A DNA stretch of 64,000 bases, from positions 30,389-94,388 of the forward strand of contig NZ_NTHN02000017.1 in the NCBI RefSeq assembly GCF_002300555.2. Reading direction: 5' to 3'. Positions 48,638 through 57,336 of the stretch are shown one piece after another. The DNA comes from Alloyangia mangrovi (GTDB lineage Bacteria > Pseudomonadota > Alphaproteobacteria > Rhodobacterales > Rhodobacteraceae). The first letter of the stretch is position 1, and every line of letters begins with the position of its first letter. The notes beneath the pieces are model-generated. The model ran no database searches, had not been told where the DNA came from, and worked only from the letters and a program-made list of their open reading frames with translations. The translations under genes and the position numbers were made by a program.

Positions 48638-49609
48638 ATGAACAAGCTGCTCGCTGGCGCGGCCCTGTCGCTGCTCGCCGCTCCTGCCTTCGCCCAGGAC
48701 GACACCTGCGGTGAGGTGTCCATCACGCAGATGAACTGGGCCTCGGCCTCCGTGGTGACCAATGTTGCCAGCTTCATCATGCAGCAGGGCTATGGCTGCG
48801 ACGTCACCATCGTGCCGTCCGACACCGTGCCCGCGATCACCTCGGTCGCCGAGAACGGCACACCCGACATCGTTACCGAGCTCTGGACCAACGCCACCGG
48901 CCAGGTCTACGAGCGCCTGAAGGACGAAGGCCGCATCGTCGAGCTTGGCCCGGTGCTTGATCCGGGCGGTGTCGATGCCTGGTGGATCCCCGCCTATCTA
49001 GCCGAGGAGCACCCCGAGCTGAAGACCATCGACGGCGTGCTCGCGCATCCCGAATGGGTCGGCAACCGCTTCCACAACTGCCCCGAGGGCTGGGGCTGCC
49101 GCGTGTTCAACGACAACCTGCTGCCCGCCTTTGGTATCGAAGAGGCCGGCATCGAGATCTTCAACCATGGCTCGGGCGAGACCCTGGCGACCTCCATCGC
49201 CTCGGCCTTCGAGAACGAGGAGCCTTGGTTCGGCTATTACTGGGCCCCGACGGCGGTGATCGGCCGCTACGACATGGTACAGGTCGACATGGGCCCCTAT
49301 GACGCCGCGGCGCACGAGGCTTCGCAGGACCAGGACGCGACCGACGTCGGCCGCACCTCCTTCCCGCCGGCCCCGGTGGCCACCGCCGTCACCACCGACT
49401 TCGAGGACGAGCACCCCGAGTTGGTCGCCTTCCTGTCGCAGATGACCTTCCCCAACGACGTCATGAACGCCACGCTCAGCTGGATGGATGAGAACGCCGC
49501 CTCGGGCGAGGAAGGCGCGGTCTATTTCCTCACCAACCACAAGGACATCTGGTCAGGCTGGCTAGACGAGCGCGCGACGCAGAACCTGTCGCAGCTCCTG
49601 CAGCAGTGA
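48638..49609 (+). CDS. proX: Betaine-type ABC transporter substrate-binding protein
   Basis: A 323-residue OpuAC/ProX-type binding protein. Its signal peptide is MNKLLAGAALSLLAAPAFAQ. The mature part begins DDTCGEVSITQMNWASASVV, followed by VENGTPDI-type sequence (VAENGTPDIVTELWTN) and the aromatic-rich PWFGYYWAPTAVIGRY that in this family contributes Trp/Tyr residues to a cage for quaternary ammonium ligands. ATG 48638 has AAAAGGAGA upstream. It heads the proX-W-V operon. The ligand is probably glycine betaine, choline or a related compatible solute. Confidence 0.88.
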   Translation: MNKLLAGAALSLLAAPAFAQDDTCGEVSITQMNWASASVVTNVASFIMQQGYGCDVTIVPSDTVPAITSVAENGTPDIVTELWTNATGQVYERLKDEGRIVELGPVLDPGGVDAWWIPAYLAEEHPELKTIDGVLAHPEWVGNRFHNCPEGWGCRVFNDNLLPAFGIEEAGIEIFNHGSGETLATSIASAFENEEPWFGYYWAPTAVIGRYDMVQVDMGPYDAAAHEASQDQDATDVGRTSFPPAPVATAVTTDFEDEHPELVAFLSQMTFPNDVMNATLSWMDENAASGEEGAVYFLTNHKDIWSGWLDERATQNLSQLLQQ

Positions 49610-49617
49610 TGCGGACT

Positions 49618-49674
49618 GGCGGGGCACGCCCCGCCGCGACATCGGCGGCCGTCCCCCATCCGCGGGGGCGGCCG
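49618..49674 (+). promoter_or_regulatory. Two hairpins between binding-protein and permease genes
   Basis: GGCGGGG-CACG-CCCCGCC (49618-49635) and CGGCCG-T-CCCCC-ATCCGC-GGGGG-CGGCCG (49646-49674) lie in the 92-base gap. Such intercistronic stem-loops commonly stabilise the binding-protein mRNA or attenuate read-through, giving excess binding protein over permease. There is no T run. Confidence 0.6.
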
Positions 49675-49701
49675 TTCCTTCCCCGACAGAAAGGACGATA
49701 A

Positions 49702-50733
49702 ATGCCTACCTACGACTGGCTCTTCGACAGTACGGGCCTGCGCGACTGGTGTGACGGCGAGGGCGGCAGTAGCGCGCCCATGTCGATGGCAGACCTGATG
49801 AGCCAGGCCGGCAACGCCCCCGACACCTCGGTTTGGCAGACGCCCTTCCCCTCGATGGACGCCCTGAACGACGCCTGCGCCAGCTTTCCGCAAGCCCGCG
49901 ACCTGACCCGCGGGCTCGAGCGCGGATTTCTCGACATCAAGGATTCGCTTTCCGTGGTGCTCGATCCGCTGACGCAGCCGCTGTCCTGGGCGCTGGAAGC
50001 CGCGCTCTGGCTTTTCCAGACCACCCCCTGGTTCGTCATGATCCCGGTGCTGGCGCTGATCGTGGCGGTGATCAGCCGCTCGGCGCGGCTGACCGGGCTG
50101 ATCCTGGCGGCCTTCGGCGGGCTAGCCTTCATCAACTACTATGACTATGCGATGCAGACGCTGGCGATCATTACGGTCTGCGCGCTGATCGCGGTGCTCT
50201 TCGGGGTGCCCGTCGGCATTGCCATGTCGCGCTCGGACCGGCTTGAGCGGATCATGATCCCGGTGCTCGACATGCTGCAGACCCTGCCGCCCTTCGTCTA
50301 CCTGATCCCGCTGATCTTCCTGTTCTCGGTGACCGAGCCCAAGCTCTACGGTATCGCGGTCATCCTTTACGCCATCGTGCCGGTCGTGCGGCTGACCAAT
50401 CTCGGGATCCGCATGGTCGACCCCGAGGTCATCGAGGCCGCCGACGCCTTCGGCATGACCCGGCGGCAGAAACTTTATGGCGTGCAGATCCCGCTGGCGC
50501 TGCCCAACATCATGGCCGGCGTGAACCAGACGATCATGATGAGCCTCGCCATGGTGGTGATCGCCTCGATGGTCTCAGCCCCCGGCCTCGGCGTGCTGGT
50601 GCTGCGCGGCATCCGCAACCTCGAACTGGGTGTCGGGCTGGTCGCCGGCTTCGGCATCGTGCTGCTGGCGGTGGTGCTCGACCGCTCCACCAAGGCCGCG
50701 CTGGCGCGCGTCAACGCCGTGCAGAAGGGATGA
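49702..50733 (+). CDS. proW: Betaine-type ABC transporter permease
   Basis: A 343-residue ProW-type permease. The N-terminal ~110 residues are hydrophilic, as in E. coli ProW. The membrane domain follows, with VCALIAVLFGVPVGIAMSRS, MLQTLPPFVYLIPLIFLFSV and the coupling loop EAADAFGMTRRQKLYGVQIP. It is separated from proX by the hairpin region and from proV by 11 bases. Confidence 0.93.
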   Translation: MPTYDWLFDSTGLRDWCDGEGGSSAPMSMADLMSQAGNAPDTSVWQTPFPSMDALNDACASFPQARDLTRGLERGFLDIKDSLSVVLDPLTQPLSWALEAALWLFQTTPWFVMIPVLALIVAVISRSARLTGLILAAFGGLAFINYYDYAMQTLAIITVCALIAVLFGVPVGIAMSRSDRLERIMIPVLDMLQTLPPFVYLIPLIFLFSVTEPKLYGIAVILYAIVPVVRLTNLGIRMVDPEVIEAADAFGMTRRQKLYGVQIPLALPNIMAGVNQTIMMSLAMVVIASMVSAPGLGVLVLRGIRNLELGVGLVAGFGIVLLAVVLDRSTKAALARVNAVQKG

Positions 50734-50744
50734 GGAGACCGGAG

Positions 50745-51797
50745 ATGACCGACGCCAAGATTTCCATCCGCAACCTTTTCAAGATCTTCGGAGAGGCCCC
50801 GCAGGAAGCGCTGGCCCATGCCAAGGCCGGGATGCACAAAGCCGAGCTGCTCGAGGCGCACCGCCACGTGCTTGGCCTGCGCGACATCAACGTCGACATG
50901 CAGGAAGGGGAGATCACAGTGATCATGGGCCTTTCGGGCTCCGGCAAGTCGACGCTGATCCGTCACCTGAACCGGCTGATCGAGCCCACCGCCGGCGAGG
51001 TGGTGGTGAACGGCGAGAACATCCTCCATTACGGCGATGCCCGCCTGCGACGGCTGCGGCGCAGCAACATGTCCATGGTGTTCCAGAAGTTCGCCCTGCT
51101 GCCGCATCGCAGCGTGCTGGAAAACGTCGCCACGCCGATGATCGTGGAAGGCGCGAAGAAGAACGACTACGAGACCGAGGCGGCCAAATGGCTCGACCGG
51201 GTCGGGCTGCAGGGGCAAGGTGCGCAGTATCCGCACCAGCTCTCGGGCGGGATGCAGCAGCGCGTTGGCATCGCACGGGCGCTGACCTCGAATTCGGACA
51301 TCATGCTGATGGACGAGGCGTTCTCGGCGCTCGACCCGCTGATCCGCACCGACATGCAGGACCTGCTACTGGAACTGCAGCGCGAGCTGCGCAAGACCAT
51401 CGTCTTCATCACCCATGATCTCGACGAGGCGCTGAAGCTGGCCGATCACCTTGTCATCCTGAAGGACGGCGAGGTGGTGCAGCAGGGCGAGCCGCAGCAC
51501 ATCTTGATGCATCCGGGCGATCCCTACATCGTGGACTTCATCGCCGACATCAATCGCGCGCGGGTGCTGCGGGCGGGGACCGTGATGACCAAGACCACCG
51601 ATCCCGTCCCGGTCGACAGTGAGGTGTCGGCCAACGCGACGCTGGAAGAGGTCATCACCCAGGGCGGCGGCAACGCCGACCTGACCTTCCGTGTGATGAA
51701 CCGCGACCGGCAGGTCGGGGTGCTGTCGATGCGCGACGTGCTCGCCGCGCTCGTGGCGACCGAGGGCGTAAAAAGGACAGAGGCCCCCGCCGCCTGA
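50745..51797 (+). CDS. proV: Betaine-type ABC transporter ATP-binding protein
   Basis: A 350-residue ProV-type ATPase with the typical N-terminal extension (IFGEAPQEALAHAKAGMHKA), Walker A GLSGSGKST, Q-loop FQKFALLPHRSV, signature LSGGMQQR, Walker B IMLMDEAFSALDPL and FITHDLDEALKL. The C-terminal part is a CBS-like segment (RVMNRDRQVGVLSMRDVLAA), which in related OpuA systems senses ionic strength. Only about one CBS repeat is visible. ATG 50745 has GGAGACCGGAG upstream. Confidence 0.93.
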   Translation: MTDAKISIRNLFKIFGEAPQEALAHAKAGMHKAELLEAHRHVLGLRDINVDMQEGEITVIMGLSGSGKSTLIRHLNRLIEPTAGEVVVNGENILHYGDARLRRLRRSNMSMVFQKFALLPHRSVLENVATPMIVEGAKKNDYETEAAKWLDRVGLQGQGAQYPHQLSGGMQQRVGIARALTSNSDIMLMDEAFSALDPLIRTDMQDLLLELQRELRKTIVFITHDLDEALKLADHLVILKDGEVVQQGEPQHILMHPGDPYIVDFIADINRARVLRAGTVMTKTTDPVPVDSEVSANATLEEVITQGGGNADLTFRVMNRDRQVGVLSMRDVLAALVATEGVKRTEAPAA

Positions 51798-51839
51798 TCC
51801 GGGCTGCGATGACGGTCAAACAAGCAGATCGGGCCGCCA

Positions 51840-51868
51840 GGCACTGCGCGCCCGATCCGCGCAGTGCC
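51840..51868 (+). terminator. Hairpin terminator after the proXWV operon
   Basis: A perfect 11-bp stem GGCACTGCGCG / CGCGCAGTGCC with loop CCCGATC, 43 bases after the proV stop. No T run follows. Confidence 0.65.
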
Positions 51869-52499
51869 CGCGCACCATGGCGCGTGGCCGCGGAACAGAG
51901 AGCGGCCTGCCACCTCCAACGACGCACTCGCCCTTATTCCGCAGAGGTTGGAGCGCAGCTGTCCCGCGACTGAATGCCCGAATGCAGCCGACCCTCGCTG
52001 TGAGATCGCGTCGAACCGGATGTTCAGCGCGCCGCGCAGCGGTGCCAGCTTCCCGACGGGCTGCTGCAATTCCCTGCCCGGAACCGCCGCACAGCGCCCA
52101 ACTTCGGGCAGGAGGCAACGATCCGCAACGCGTCGATGCCGATCAGGTCGGCCTGGAGATCCACCCTCAGCTGTTTTCCGGAAATGCACTAGAGATTGAT
52201 TTGCGCCAGGGGCCCGCGTCAGAACGTCCGGAATGATTGCGCTACATCCATTATATATACTTTGGCCTTATCCGAGCTGTCTTCAAATTTGGCAGGCTGG
52301 TCACTGGCTTTTGGTTCCTCGCGTCCGTGTCTTCGAGGCGGTCTTGCTGCCGCAAAGCCTTCGAGACCGTCCCCTTGCCGGGGTGCGCGCAAGGGGACAA
52401 GCCAATCGGGCGCACAGGTTTCGCGCAGCTGACGCTCGACTAATGTTCGCATCGCGCCTATGCAGCCACGTCACCCTCGCATCTGCAACCGGAAAAGCC
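51869..52499. other. Gene-free stretch
   Basis: No frame in these 630 bases resembles a known protein on either strand. The right part grades into an insertion-sequence remnant at 52500. It may be IS-derived debris too decayed to read. Confidence 0.4.
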
Positions 52500-52638
52500 G
52501 CCCTTGGCGGGCGAATACGGTGCCGCGATAACCCGATCTGCCGAATTGGACCGGCATCGCCAGACTCTGGCCATGCAACATCCCGACCCGGCGCGGCTTC
52601 GTGACACAGTCTTCCGGTTCCTCTAGCCTTCCACGCAT
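52500..52638 (-). pseudogene. Possible IS3-family orfA remnant
   Basis: The minus strand gives, in one frame, MRGRLEEPEDCVTKPRRVGM then LHGQSLAMP, and after a shift PIRQIGLSRHR. The pattern follows the N-terminus of IS3-family OrfA proteins (EEIVTKLRQVxVLxGQGxxxxDAIRQIGVSExTYYRWR). The match is by eye over about 40 residues with a frameshift, so the call is tentative. Confidence 0.35.
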
Positions 52639-52734
52639 GATGGGCTGCTCCCGCCAGCCGAAATCCTTCGAGATTTTGGAATTGACTGGCGGCCCTTTCA
52701 ACGGCGCAGGCTCGGTTCCCGCCTCGCGCAGTGT

Positions 52735-53439
52735 TCAGGAGGCGTTGCCATGGGCGCGGTAGCGCTCGTGGCTGCGCGAGAGGTGGGCGGCCATCGCGCC
52801 GCGCGCCGCTTCGGGATCGGCGTTGCTGATCGCCTCGCAGATCTGCCGGTGCTCTGCCACGGACTGCTGAAGATAGTCGGACGTCACGAGGCTTGGGTAG
52901 GCCCGGCGCTGCAGCGCCGGCTTTGGCAGGAGCTTGGCGCTCATCAGTTCGAAGAACTCGATGAAGGCCGAATTGTTCGTCGCCCGCGCGATCGCGGAAT
53001 GGAAGTCGAAATCCAGCTGATCGAGCGTGTCGTCCTCGTCGAGCCCGGTCTCGAACGCGTGGCAGCAACTCCAGATCGCTTCTTCCTGCGCCCAGCTGCG
53101 GCGCAATGCGGCAAGCCCGGCGGCATGCACCTCGAAGGCCATGCGAAGCTCCAGGAAGTCCATGAAGGCGCCGTCGTACCCGGCGAAGCTGCGCATCACC
53201 GCGGTTCCGGCCGCCTCGGGCCTTGGCTGGTCTCCGGCAACGAAGATGCCAACGCCGTGACGCATCTCAAGCTTGCCCTGGGCCTGCAGGATCGCGACCG
53301 CTTCTCGGACCACGGTGCGGCTGACCTGGAGCGTCTCGCCAATCTCCTTGAGGGTTCCGAGCTTGGTGCCCTCGACAAGATGGTTGTCGGCAAGATGCGC
53401 TTGCAGCGCGGCGATCGTCTGGGCGGTTCTGGTCTGCAC
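52735..53439 (-). CDS. GntR/FadR-family regulator of the RidA/ABC/Hyu cluster
   Basis: A 234-residue FCD regulator if it starts at GTG 53439. The helix-turn-helix is LGTLKEIGETLQVSRTVVRE; the FCD domain includes ELRMAFEVHAAGLAALRRSW and DFDFHSAIARATNNSAFI. A longer frame begins at ATG 53505, but that would put the perfect palindrome 53470-53484 inside the coding region and add 22 residues beyond the usual N-terminus, so GTG 53439 is preferred. Divergent from the ridA-ABC-hyu operon, which it probably represses. Confidence 0.82.
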   Translation of the reverse strand: MQTRTAQTIAALQAHLADNHLVEGTKLGTLKEIGETLQVSRTVVREAVAILQAQGKLEMRHGVGIFVAGDQPRPEAAGTAVMRSFAGYDGAFMDFLELRMAFEVHAAGLAALRRSWAQEEAIWSCCHAFETGLDEDDTLDQLDFDFHSAIARATNNSAFIEFFELMSAKLLPKPALQRRAYPSLVTSDYLQQSVAEHRQICEAISNADPEAARGAMAAHLSRSHERYRAHGNAS

Positions 53440-53469
53440 GCAGCTGTCCTGTTCCGAAGGGGGGCGATA

Positions 53470-53484
53470 AGAGATAGTATCTCT
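53470..53484. promoter_or_regulatory. Perfect 15-bp palindrome, likely operator of the GntR regulator
   Basis: AGAGATA-G-TATCTCT is a perfect inverted repeat about 30 bases upstream of the preferred GntR start. Its TATCTC half-site recurs in the repeat at 53607-53639. Confidence 0.6.
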
Positions 53485-53606
53485 ATAGGCCAAAGAGATC
53501 TGCACTACAACCTCACTTGACGCTGAACTGCGTCCATCGCGACAGGAGTTTGCACAAATATTGGGCGAATATCGTCGAGTTCAGCGGACTCCGCGCCTCT
53601 TGAGGT

Positions 53607-53639
53607 CATATCTCATCGAATCTCTTGATATGAGATGTG
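53607..53639. promoter_or_regulatory. Inverted repeat in the divergent ridA promoter region
   Basis: CATATCTCAT (53607-53616) faces ATGAGATGTG (53630-53639), arms matching at 9 of 10 positions. It contains the ATCTC half-site of the palindrome at 53470 and lies about 80 bases upstream of the ridA-like gene. A further ATCTCATCTCG occurs at 53687. Together these suggest several sites for one regulator. Confidence 0.5.
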
Positions 53640-53720
53640 ATGACTCGTACGAGTGATTCCAGAAAAACGATATAACGAGCGACGAGATCTCATCTCGGCG
53701 CCGCAACCGGGAGAAATGCC

Positions 53721-54188
53721 ATGTCTCGAACCGCCCGCCGCCTCAGCGAACTCGGCCTCGCGCTGCCAAGCCTCAAGGGACCGAGTGGCAGCTATGTCCC
53801 GTTCCGACGCAGCGGTGGGCTTGTCATCCTGTCCGGGCAGGTGCCCCGCGTCGACGGAAAAGACGCGTTCCAGGGGCGTCTCGGCGAGGACATGACCGTC
53901 GCGGAGGGGCAGGCCGCCGCCCGCGCCGCCGCGCTCAATCTCCTGGCCCAGCTCGCGACGGCGGTGGATGGCGATCTCGACCGGGTCGAGGCCTGTCTGC
54001 AACTGCGCGGTTTCGTGCGGGCCGTGCCGGACTTCGCCGATCATCCCGCGGTGGTCGACGGCGCCTCGGACCTGATCGTCGAGGTGCTCGGTGAGCGCGG
54101 ACAGCACGCCCGGACGGCGCTCGGCGCGGGCAGCCTGCCGCGCGGATTTTCCGTCGAGCTCGACGCGATCTTCCAGGTGGCGGACTGA
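53721..54188 (+). CDS. RidA (YjgF/YER057c/UK114)-family protein
   Basis: A 155-residue protein of the longer RidA subgroup. It shows GGLVILSGQVPRVDGKDAFQ, the VAEGQAAARAAALNLLAQLA helix, VEACLQLRGFVRAVPDFADH and a C-terminal SVELDAIFQV. RidA proteins hydrolyse reactive enamine/imine intermediates. In this subgroup the catalytic Arg context differs from archetypal RidA, so the reaction may be another deamination or hydrolysis. First gene of an operon with an amino-acid ABC transporter and hyuAB. It starts with GGGAGAAATGCC upstream and ends 3 bases before the ATPase gene. Confidence 0.85.
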   Translation: MSRTARRLSELGLALPSLKGPSGSYVPFRRSGGLVILSGQVPRVDGKDAFQGRLGEDMTVAEGQAAARAAALNLLAQLATAVDGDLDRVEACLQLRGFVRAVPDFADHPAVVDGASDLIVEVLGERGQHARTALGAGSLPRGFSVELDAIFQVAD

Positions 54189-54191
54189 GCC

Positions 54192-54942
54192 ATGGAGCAG
54201 TCTGCAGCCCCCGCCATTCGTCTTGAGCATGTCAGCAAGTGGTTCGGAAAGCTCAAGGTATTGCAGGACGTTGACCTGACGGTGAACCGGGGCGAGCATA
54301 TCGTGCTGTGCGGCCCCTCCGGATCGGGGAAATCGACGCTGATCCGCTGCATCAACCGGCTCGAGGAAGTGCAGGAGGGGCGCATCCTTGTTGATGGAGT
54401 CGAGCTGCGCGGCGATGGCCGCAATGCCGAGGACATCCGCCGCCACGTCGGCATGGTCTTCCAGCAGTTCAACCTCTTCCCGCACATGACCGCGCTCGAG
54501 AATTGCATGCTGGCGCCCCGCCGCATCCACCGCATCGGCAAGGACGAGGCCCGCGCGCGCGCCATGGGTCATCTCGAGCGGGTGCACCTTGCCGACCATG
54601 CCCAGAAATACCCCGCACAGCTTTCAGGCGGCCAGCAACAGCGCGTGGCGATCGCCCGCGCCCTGTGCATGAACCCCGACATCCTGCTGTTCGACGAGCC
54701 GACCTCGGCACTTGATCCGGAGATGGTCAAGGAGGTGCTCGACACCATGGTCGAGCTTGCCGACGCGGGGATCACGATGATCTGCGTCACGCACGAGATG
54801 GGCTTTGCCCGCGCCGTGGCGCATCGGGTGATCTTCATGGACCGGGGCGAGATTCTCGAGAGCGCGCCGCCGGAGGAATTCTTCAGCGCCCCCCCGGCAC
54901 GAACGCGCCCGGACCTTCCTCGGCCAGATCCTCAACCACTGA
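54192..54942 (+). CDS. Polar amino-acid ABC transporter ATP-binding protein, frameshifted near its end
   Basis: Corrected length is 249 residues. A GlnQ/HisP-type ATPase with Walker [11 protein letters not shown]-loop [13 protein letters not shown], signature LSGGQQQR, Walker [15 protein letters not shown] and [12 protein letters not shown]. At 54889-54895 a run of seven Cs shifts the last 17 codons. With six Cs the end becomes [19 protein letters not shown] and a TGA at 54940-54942, the standard family C-terminus, leaving 13 bases before the permease. With seven Cs the frame instead runs over the permease start. Confidence 0.9.
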
Positions 54943-54955
54943 GAGGGGCATCGCC

Positions 54956-55624
54956 ATGAGCTATCAGTTCGATTTCTCGCCGTTGCTGACCTACTGGCCC
55001 GAGCTTGCCGCCGGCATTGTCCAGACGTTGCGCATCTCCTGCATCGCAATGGTCGCGGGGCTGGTATTGGGGATTGCACTCACGGCGTTGCGGATGAGCC
55101 CCTCGCGGCCGCTGCGCTGGCTTGCGGTGAGCTACATCGAGCTTGTCCGCAACACGCCCTTTCTCGTGCAGATCTTCTTCATCTTCTTCGGCTTGCCGGC
55201 CCTCGGATTGCGCTTCGACGCGACCCAGGCCGCGGTGCTGGCGATGTCGCTCAACTGCTCGGCCTACGCGGCCGAGATCGTCCGGGGTGGCGTCCAGGCC
55301 GTGCCGAAAGGCCAGGTCGAGGCGGGCAGGGCGCTGGGTCTGGGCACCGCCGACATCTACCGCTTCATCGTGTTCCGCCCCGCGATCCGCGCGATCTATC
55401 CCTCGCTCTGCAGCCAGTTCGTGCTGCTGATGCTGAACTCGAGCCTGGTCGCGGCGATTTCGGCCGAAGAACTGACCTATGCGGCGCAGATGATCGACAA
55501 CCGCACCTTCCGCAGCTTCGAGATCTTCGCGGTGGTCGGCCTGCTCTATCTGGCGCTGTCGCAATGTCTGTCGCTCGTGCTGGCCGCGATCGGCCGCGCC
55601 TATTTCAGCTACCCCAGCAAGTGA
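54956..55624 (+). CDS. Polar amino-acid ABC transporter permease 1
   Basis: A 222-residue HisM/GlnP-type permease. After a first helix ([20 protein letters not shown]) come [20 protein letters not shown] and the coupling loop [24 protein letters not shown]. The substrate pathway half pairs with the next permease. AGAGGGG precedes the ATG. Confidence 0.92.
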   Translation: MSYQFDFSPLLTYWPELAAGIVQTLRISCIAMVAGLVLGIALTALRMSPSRPLRWLAVSYIELVRNTPFLVQIFFIFFGLPALGLRFDATQAAVLAMSLNCSAYAAEIVRGGVQAVPKGQVEAGRALGLGTADIYRFIVFRPAIRAIYPSLCSQFVLLMLNSSLVAAISAEELTYAAQMIDNRTFRSFEIFAVVGLLYLALSQCLSLVLAAIGRAYFSYPSK

Positions 55625-55633
55625 GGACAGATC

Positions 55634-56284
55634 ATGATCCGTGAGTTTGGCTTTCCCGAACTGCTCTTCGTGCTCGAAGGCGCACGCTGGACGATCCTCC
55701 TGTCGGCCCTTGCCTTCGTCTGCGGCGGCGCGCTGGGGCTGGCCGTTGCCCTCGCAAGGACCGCGCGCAGCCGCGAGCTACGCTGGGGCGCGACCGTCTA
55801 CATCCAGATCTTCCAGGGCACGCCGCTGCTGATCCAGCTGTTCTTCGTGTTCTTCGGCCTGCCGCTGCTGGGATTGCAGCTCAATGTCTGGTTGGCGGTG
55901 ACCATCGGGTTGGCGCTGCACGCCAGCGGTTATCTTGGCGAGATCTGGCGTGGCGGCATCCAGGCGGTTCCCGCCGGCCAGGTCGAGGCGGCGCGGGCGC
56001 TGGGGCTGGGGTACCGATCGGTGATGATCGACGTGGTTCTGCCGCAGGCGCTGCGGATCAGCCTGCCTGCAACGGTCGGCTTCCTCGTCAACCTCGTGAA
56101 GGGCACCGCGCTGGCAGCGCTGCTCGGGCTGACCGAGGCGACCCGCGCAGGGCAGCTTATGTCCAACATCACCTTCGAGCCGCTGCGCGTCTACAGCGCC
56201 GTGGGGCTCGTCTACTTCGCCATCTGCCTGCCGCTCACGCTCTGGAGCGCGCGGCTGGAGCGGCGTCTTCTCCGGCGGGGCTGA
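55634..56284 (+). CDS. Polar amino-acid ABC transporter permease 2
   Basis: A 216-residue HisM/GlnP-type permease with ARWTILLSALAFVCGGALGL, IQIFQGTPLLIQLFFVFFGL and EIWRGGIQAVPAGQVEAARALGLG. It starts 9 bases after permease 1 and probably forms a heterodimer with it. Confidence 0.92.
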   Translation: MIREFGFPELLFVLEGARWTILLSALAFVCGGALGLAVALARTARSRELRWGATVYIQIFQGTPLLIQLFFVFFGLPLLGLQLNVWLAVTIGLALHASGYLGEIWRGGIQAVPAGQVEAARALGLGYRSVMIDVVLPQALRISLPATVGFLVNLVKGTALAALLGLTEATRAGQLMSNITFEPLRVYSAVGLVYFAICLPLTLWSARLERRLLRRG

Positions 56285-56334
56285 GCGCCGGGGCCATCCC
56301 CAAGAAAACCAACCAACAGGAATGAGGTACTGAA

Positions 56335-57180
56335 ATGACGACGTTCACTTCCTTCATGCGCCGCGCCGGTCTGGCACTGGCGGCCGGGGCCAGCTTCACG
56401 ATGATGCAGGCGCAAGCTTCGGGTGCCGTCACCCCGGAAGAGATCGAGCAGAAGGGCACTGCCGTGATCGGCGTGCAGATGGACCAGTTCCCCTGGGGCT
56501 TCATCGATGCGCAGGGCGAAAATGACGGCTTCGACATCGAGATCGCCCGGATGATCGCCGAGGAGCTGGGGGTCGAGCCCAAATTCGTGCGCATCACCGG
56601 CCAGAACCGCATCCCGTCGCTGACCACTGGCATGGTCGATTTCCTCGTGCCGTCGATGACGGTGACGGAAGAGCGCGCCAAGGTCATCCAATACGTGCTG
56701 CCCTACAGCTCGAACGACATCACCGTTTGGGCGCGCGCGGATGCCGAGATCGCGGGCAATGACGATCTGGGTGGCTTCGCGATCGGCGTCAACCGCGGCA
56801 GCGCCTTCGAGCCGATCCTGCGGGCGGCAGCGCCCGAGAGCACCGAGATCAAGGGCTTCGACGATGATGCGACGACCGTGCAGGCGCTGCTGTCGGGCCA
56901 GGTCGATGCCATAGTCGGCTCGATCACCTACGGGCTGGTGATCGCCAGCGCGGGCCAGGGCGAGGCCTTCGAGCGCAAGTACAAGGTCGCTGACAACATC
57001 CAGGCGATGGCGGTGCGCAAGGGCGACCAGGAGATGCTCGACTGGCTGAACGATTTCGTCACCCGCCACGGCGAGGATGGCTCGCTCGACGCGCTCTACA
57101 AGAAGTGGATCGGCCTCGACCGGGCCGATCTGCCCACCGAGATGCCGGGCGTCGACTTCACCGGCAGCGCCGGGAACTGA
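56335..57180 (+). CDS. Polar amino-acid ABC transporter substrate-binding protein
   Basis: A 281-residue family 3 binding protein with a signal peptide running to about residue 28 (ASFTMMQAQASGA). The mature start has GVQMDQFPWGFIDAQGENDG FDIEIARM in two conserved blocks, then LTTGMVDFLVPSMTVTEERA. The Asp and Arg ligand residues for an amino-acid backbone are in FDIEIA and the SMTxTEER region. With hyuA/hyuB downstream, a hydantoin, 5-oxoproline or similar cyclic amino-acid derivative is a plausible ligand. Confidence 0.9.
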   Translation: MTTFTSFMRRAGLALAAGASFTMMQAQASGAVTPEEIEQKGTAVIGVQMDQFPWGFIDAQGENDGFDIEIARMIAEELGVEPKFVRITGQNRIPSLTTGMVDFLVPSMTVTEERAKVIQYVLPYSSNDITVWARADAEIAGNDDLGGFAIGVNRGSAFEPILRAAAPESTEIKGFDDDATTVQALLSGQVDAIVGSITYGLVIASAGQGEAFERKYKVADNIQAMAVRKGDQEMLDWLNDFVTRHGEDGSLDALYKKWIGLDRADLPTEMPGVDFTGSAGN

Positions 57181-57187
57181 CCCGGCG

Positions 57188-57223
57188 CCCCGCGCGCGAT
57201 CGCTTCCTCCCCGGCGCGCGGGG
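57188..57223 (+). promoter_or_regulatory. Hairpin between binding-protein and hyuA genes
   Basis: A perfect 10-bp stem CCCCGCGCGC / GCGCGCGGGG with a 16-base loop begins 8 bases after the binding-protein stop. As in the proX-proW gap, it probably raises binding-protein expression over downstream genes or acts as a partial terminator. Confidence 0.6.
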
Positions 57224-57336
57224 TCCCCTTCCTCGCCTCACCCTTTTGCAACCCCGGCATGTGCCGCCCGCGCCGGGCGGCACGAGGGACAGCGCATGCC
57301 GCGCGCCCGATCCGCCGCACCACCACAGGCAGACAG

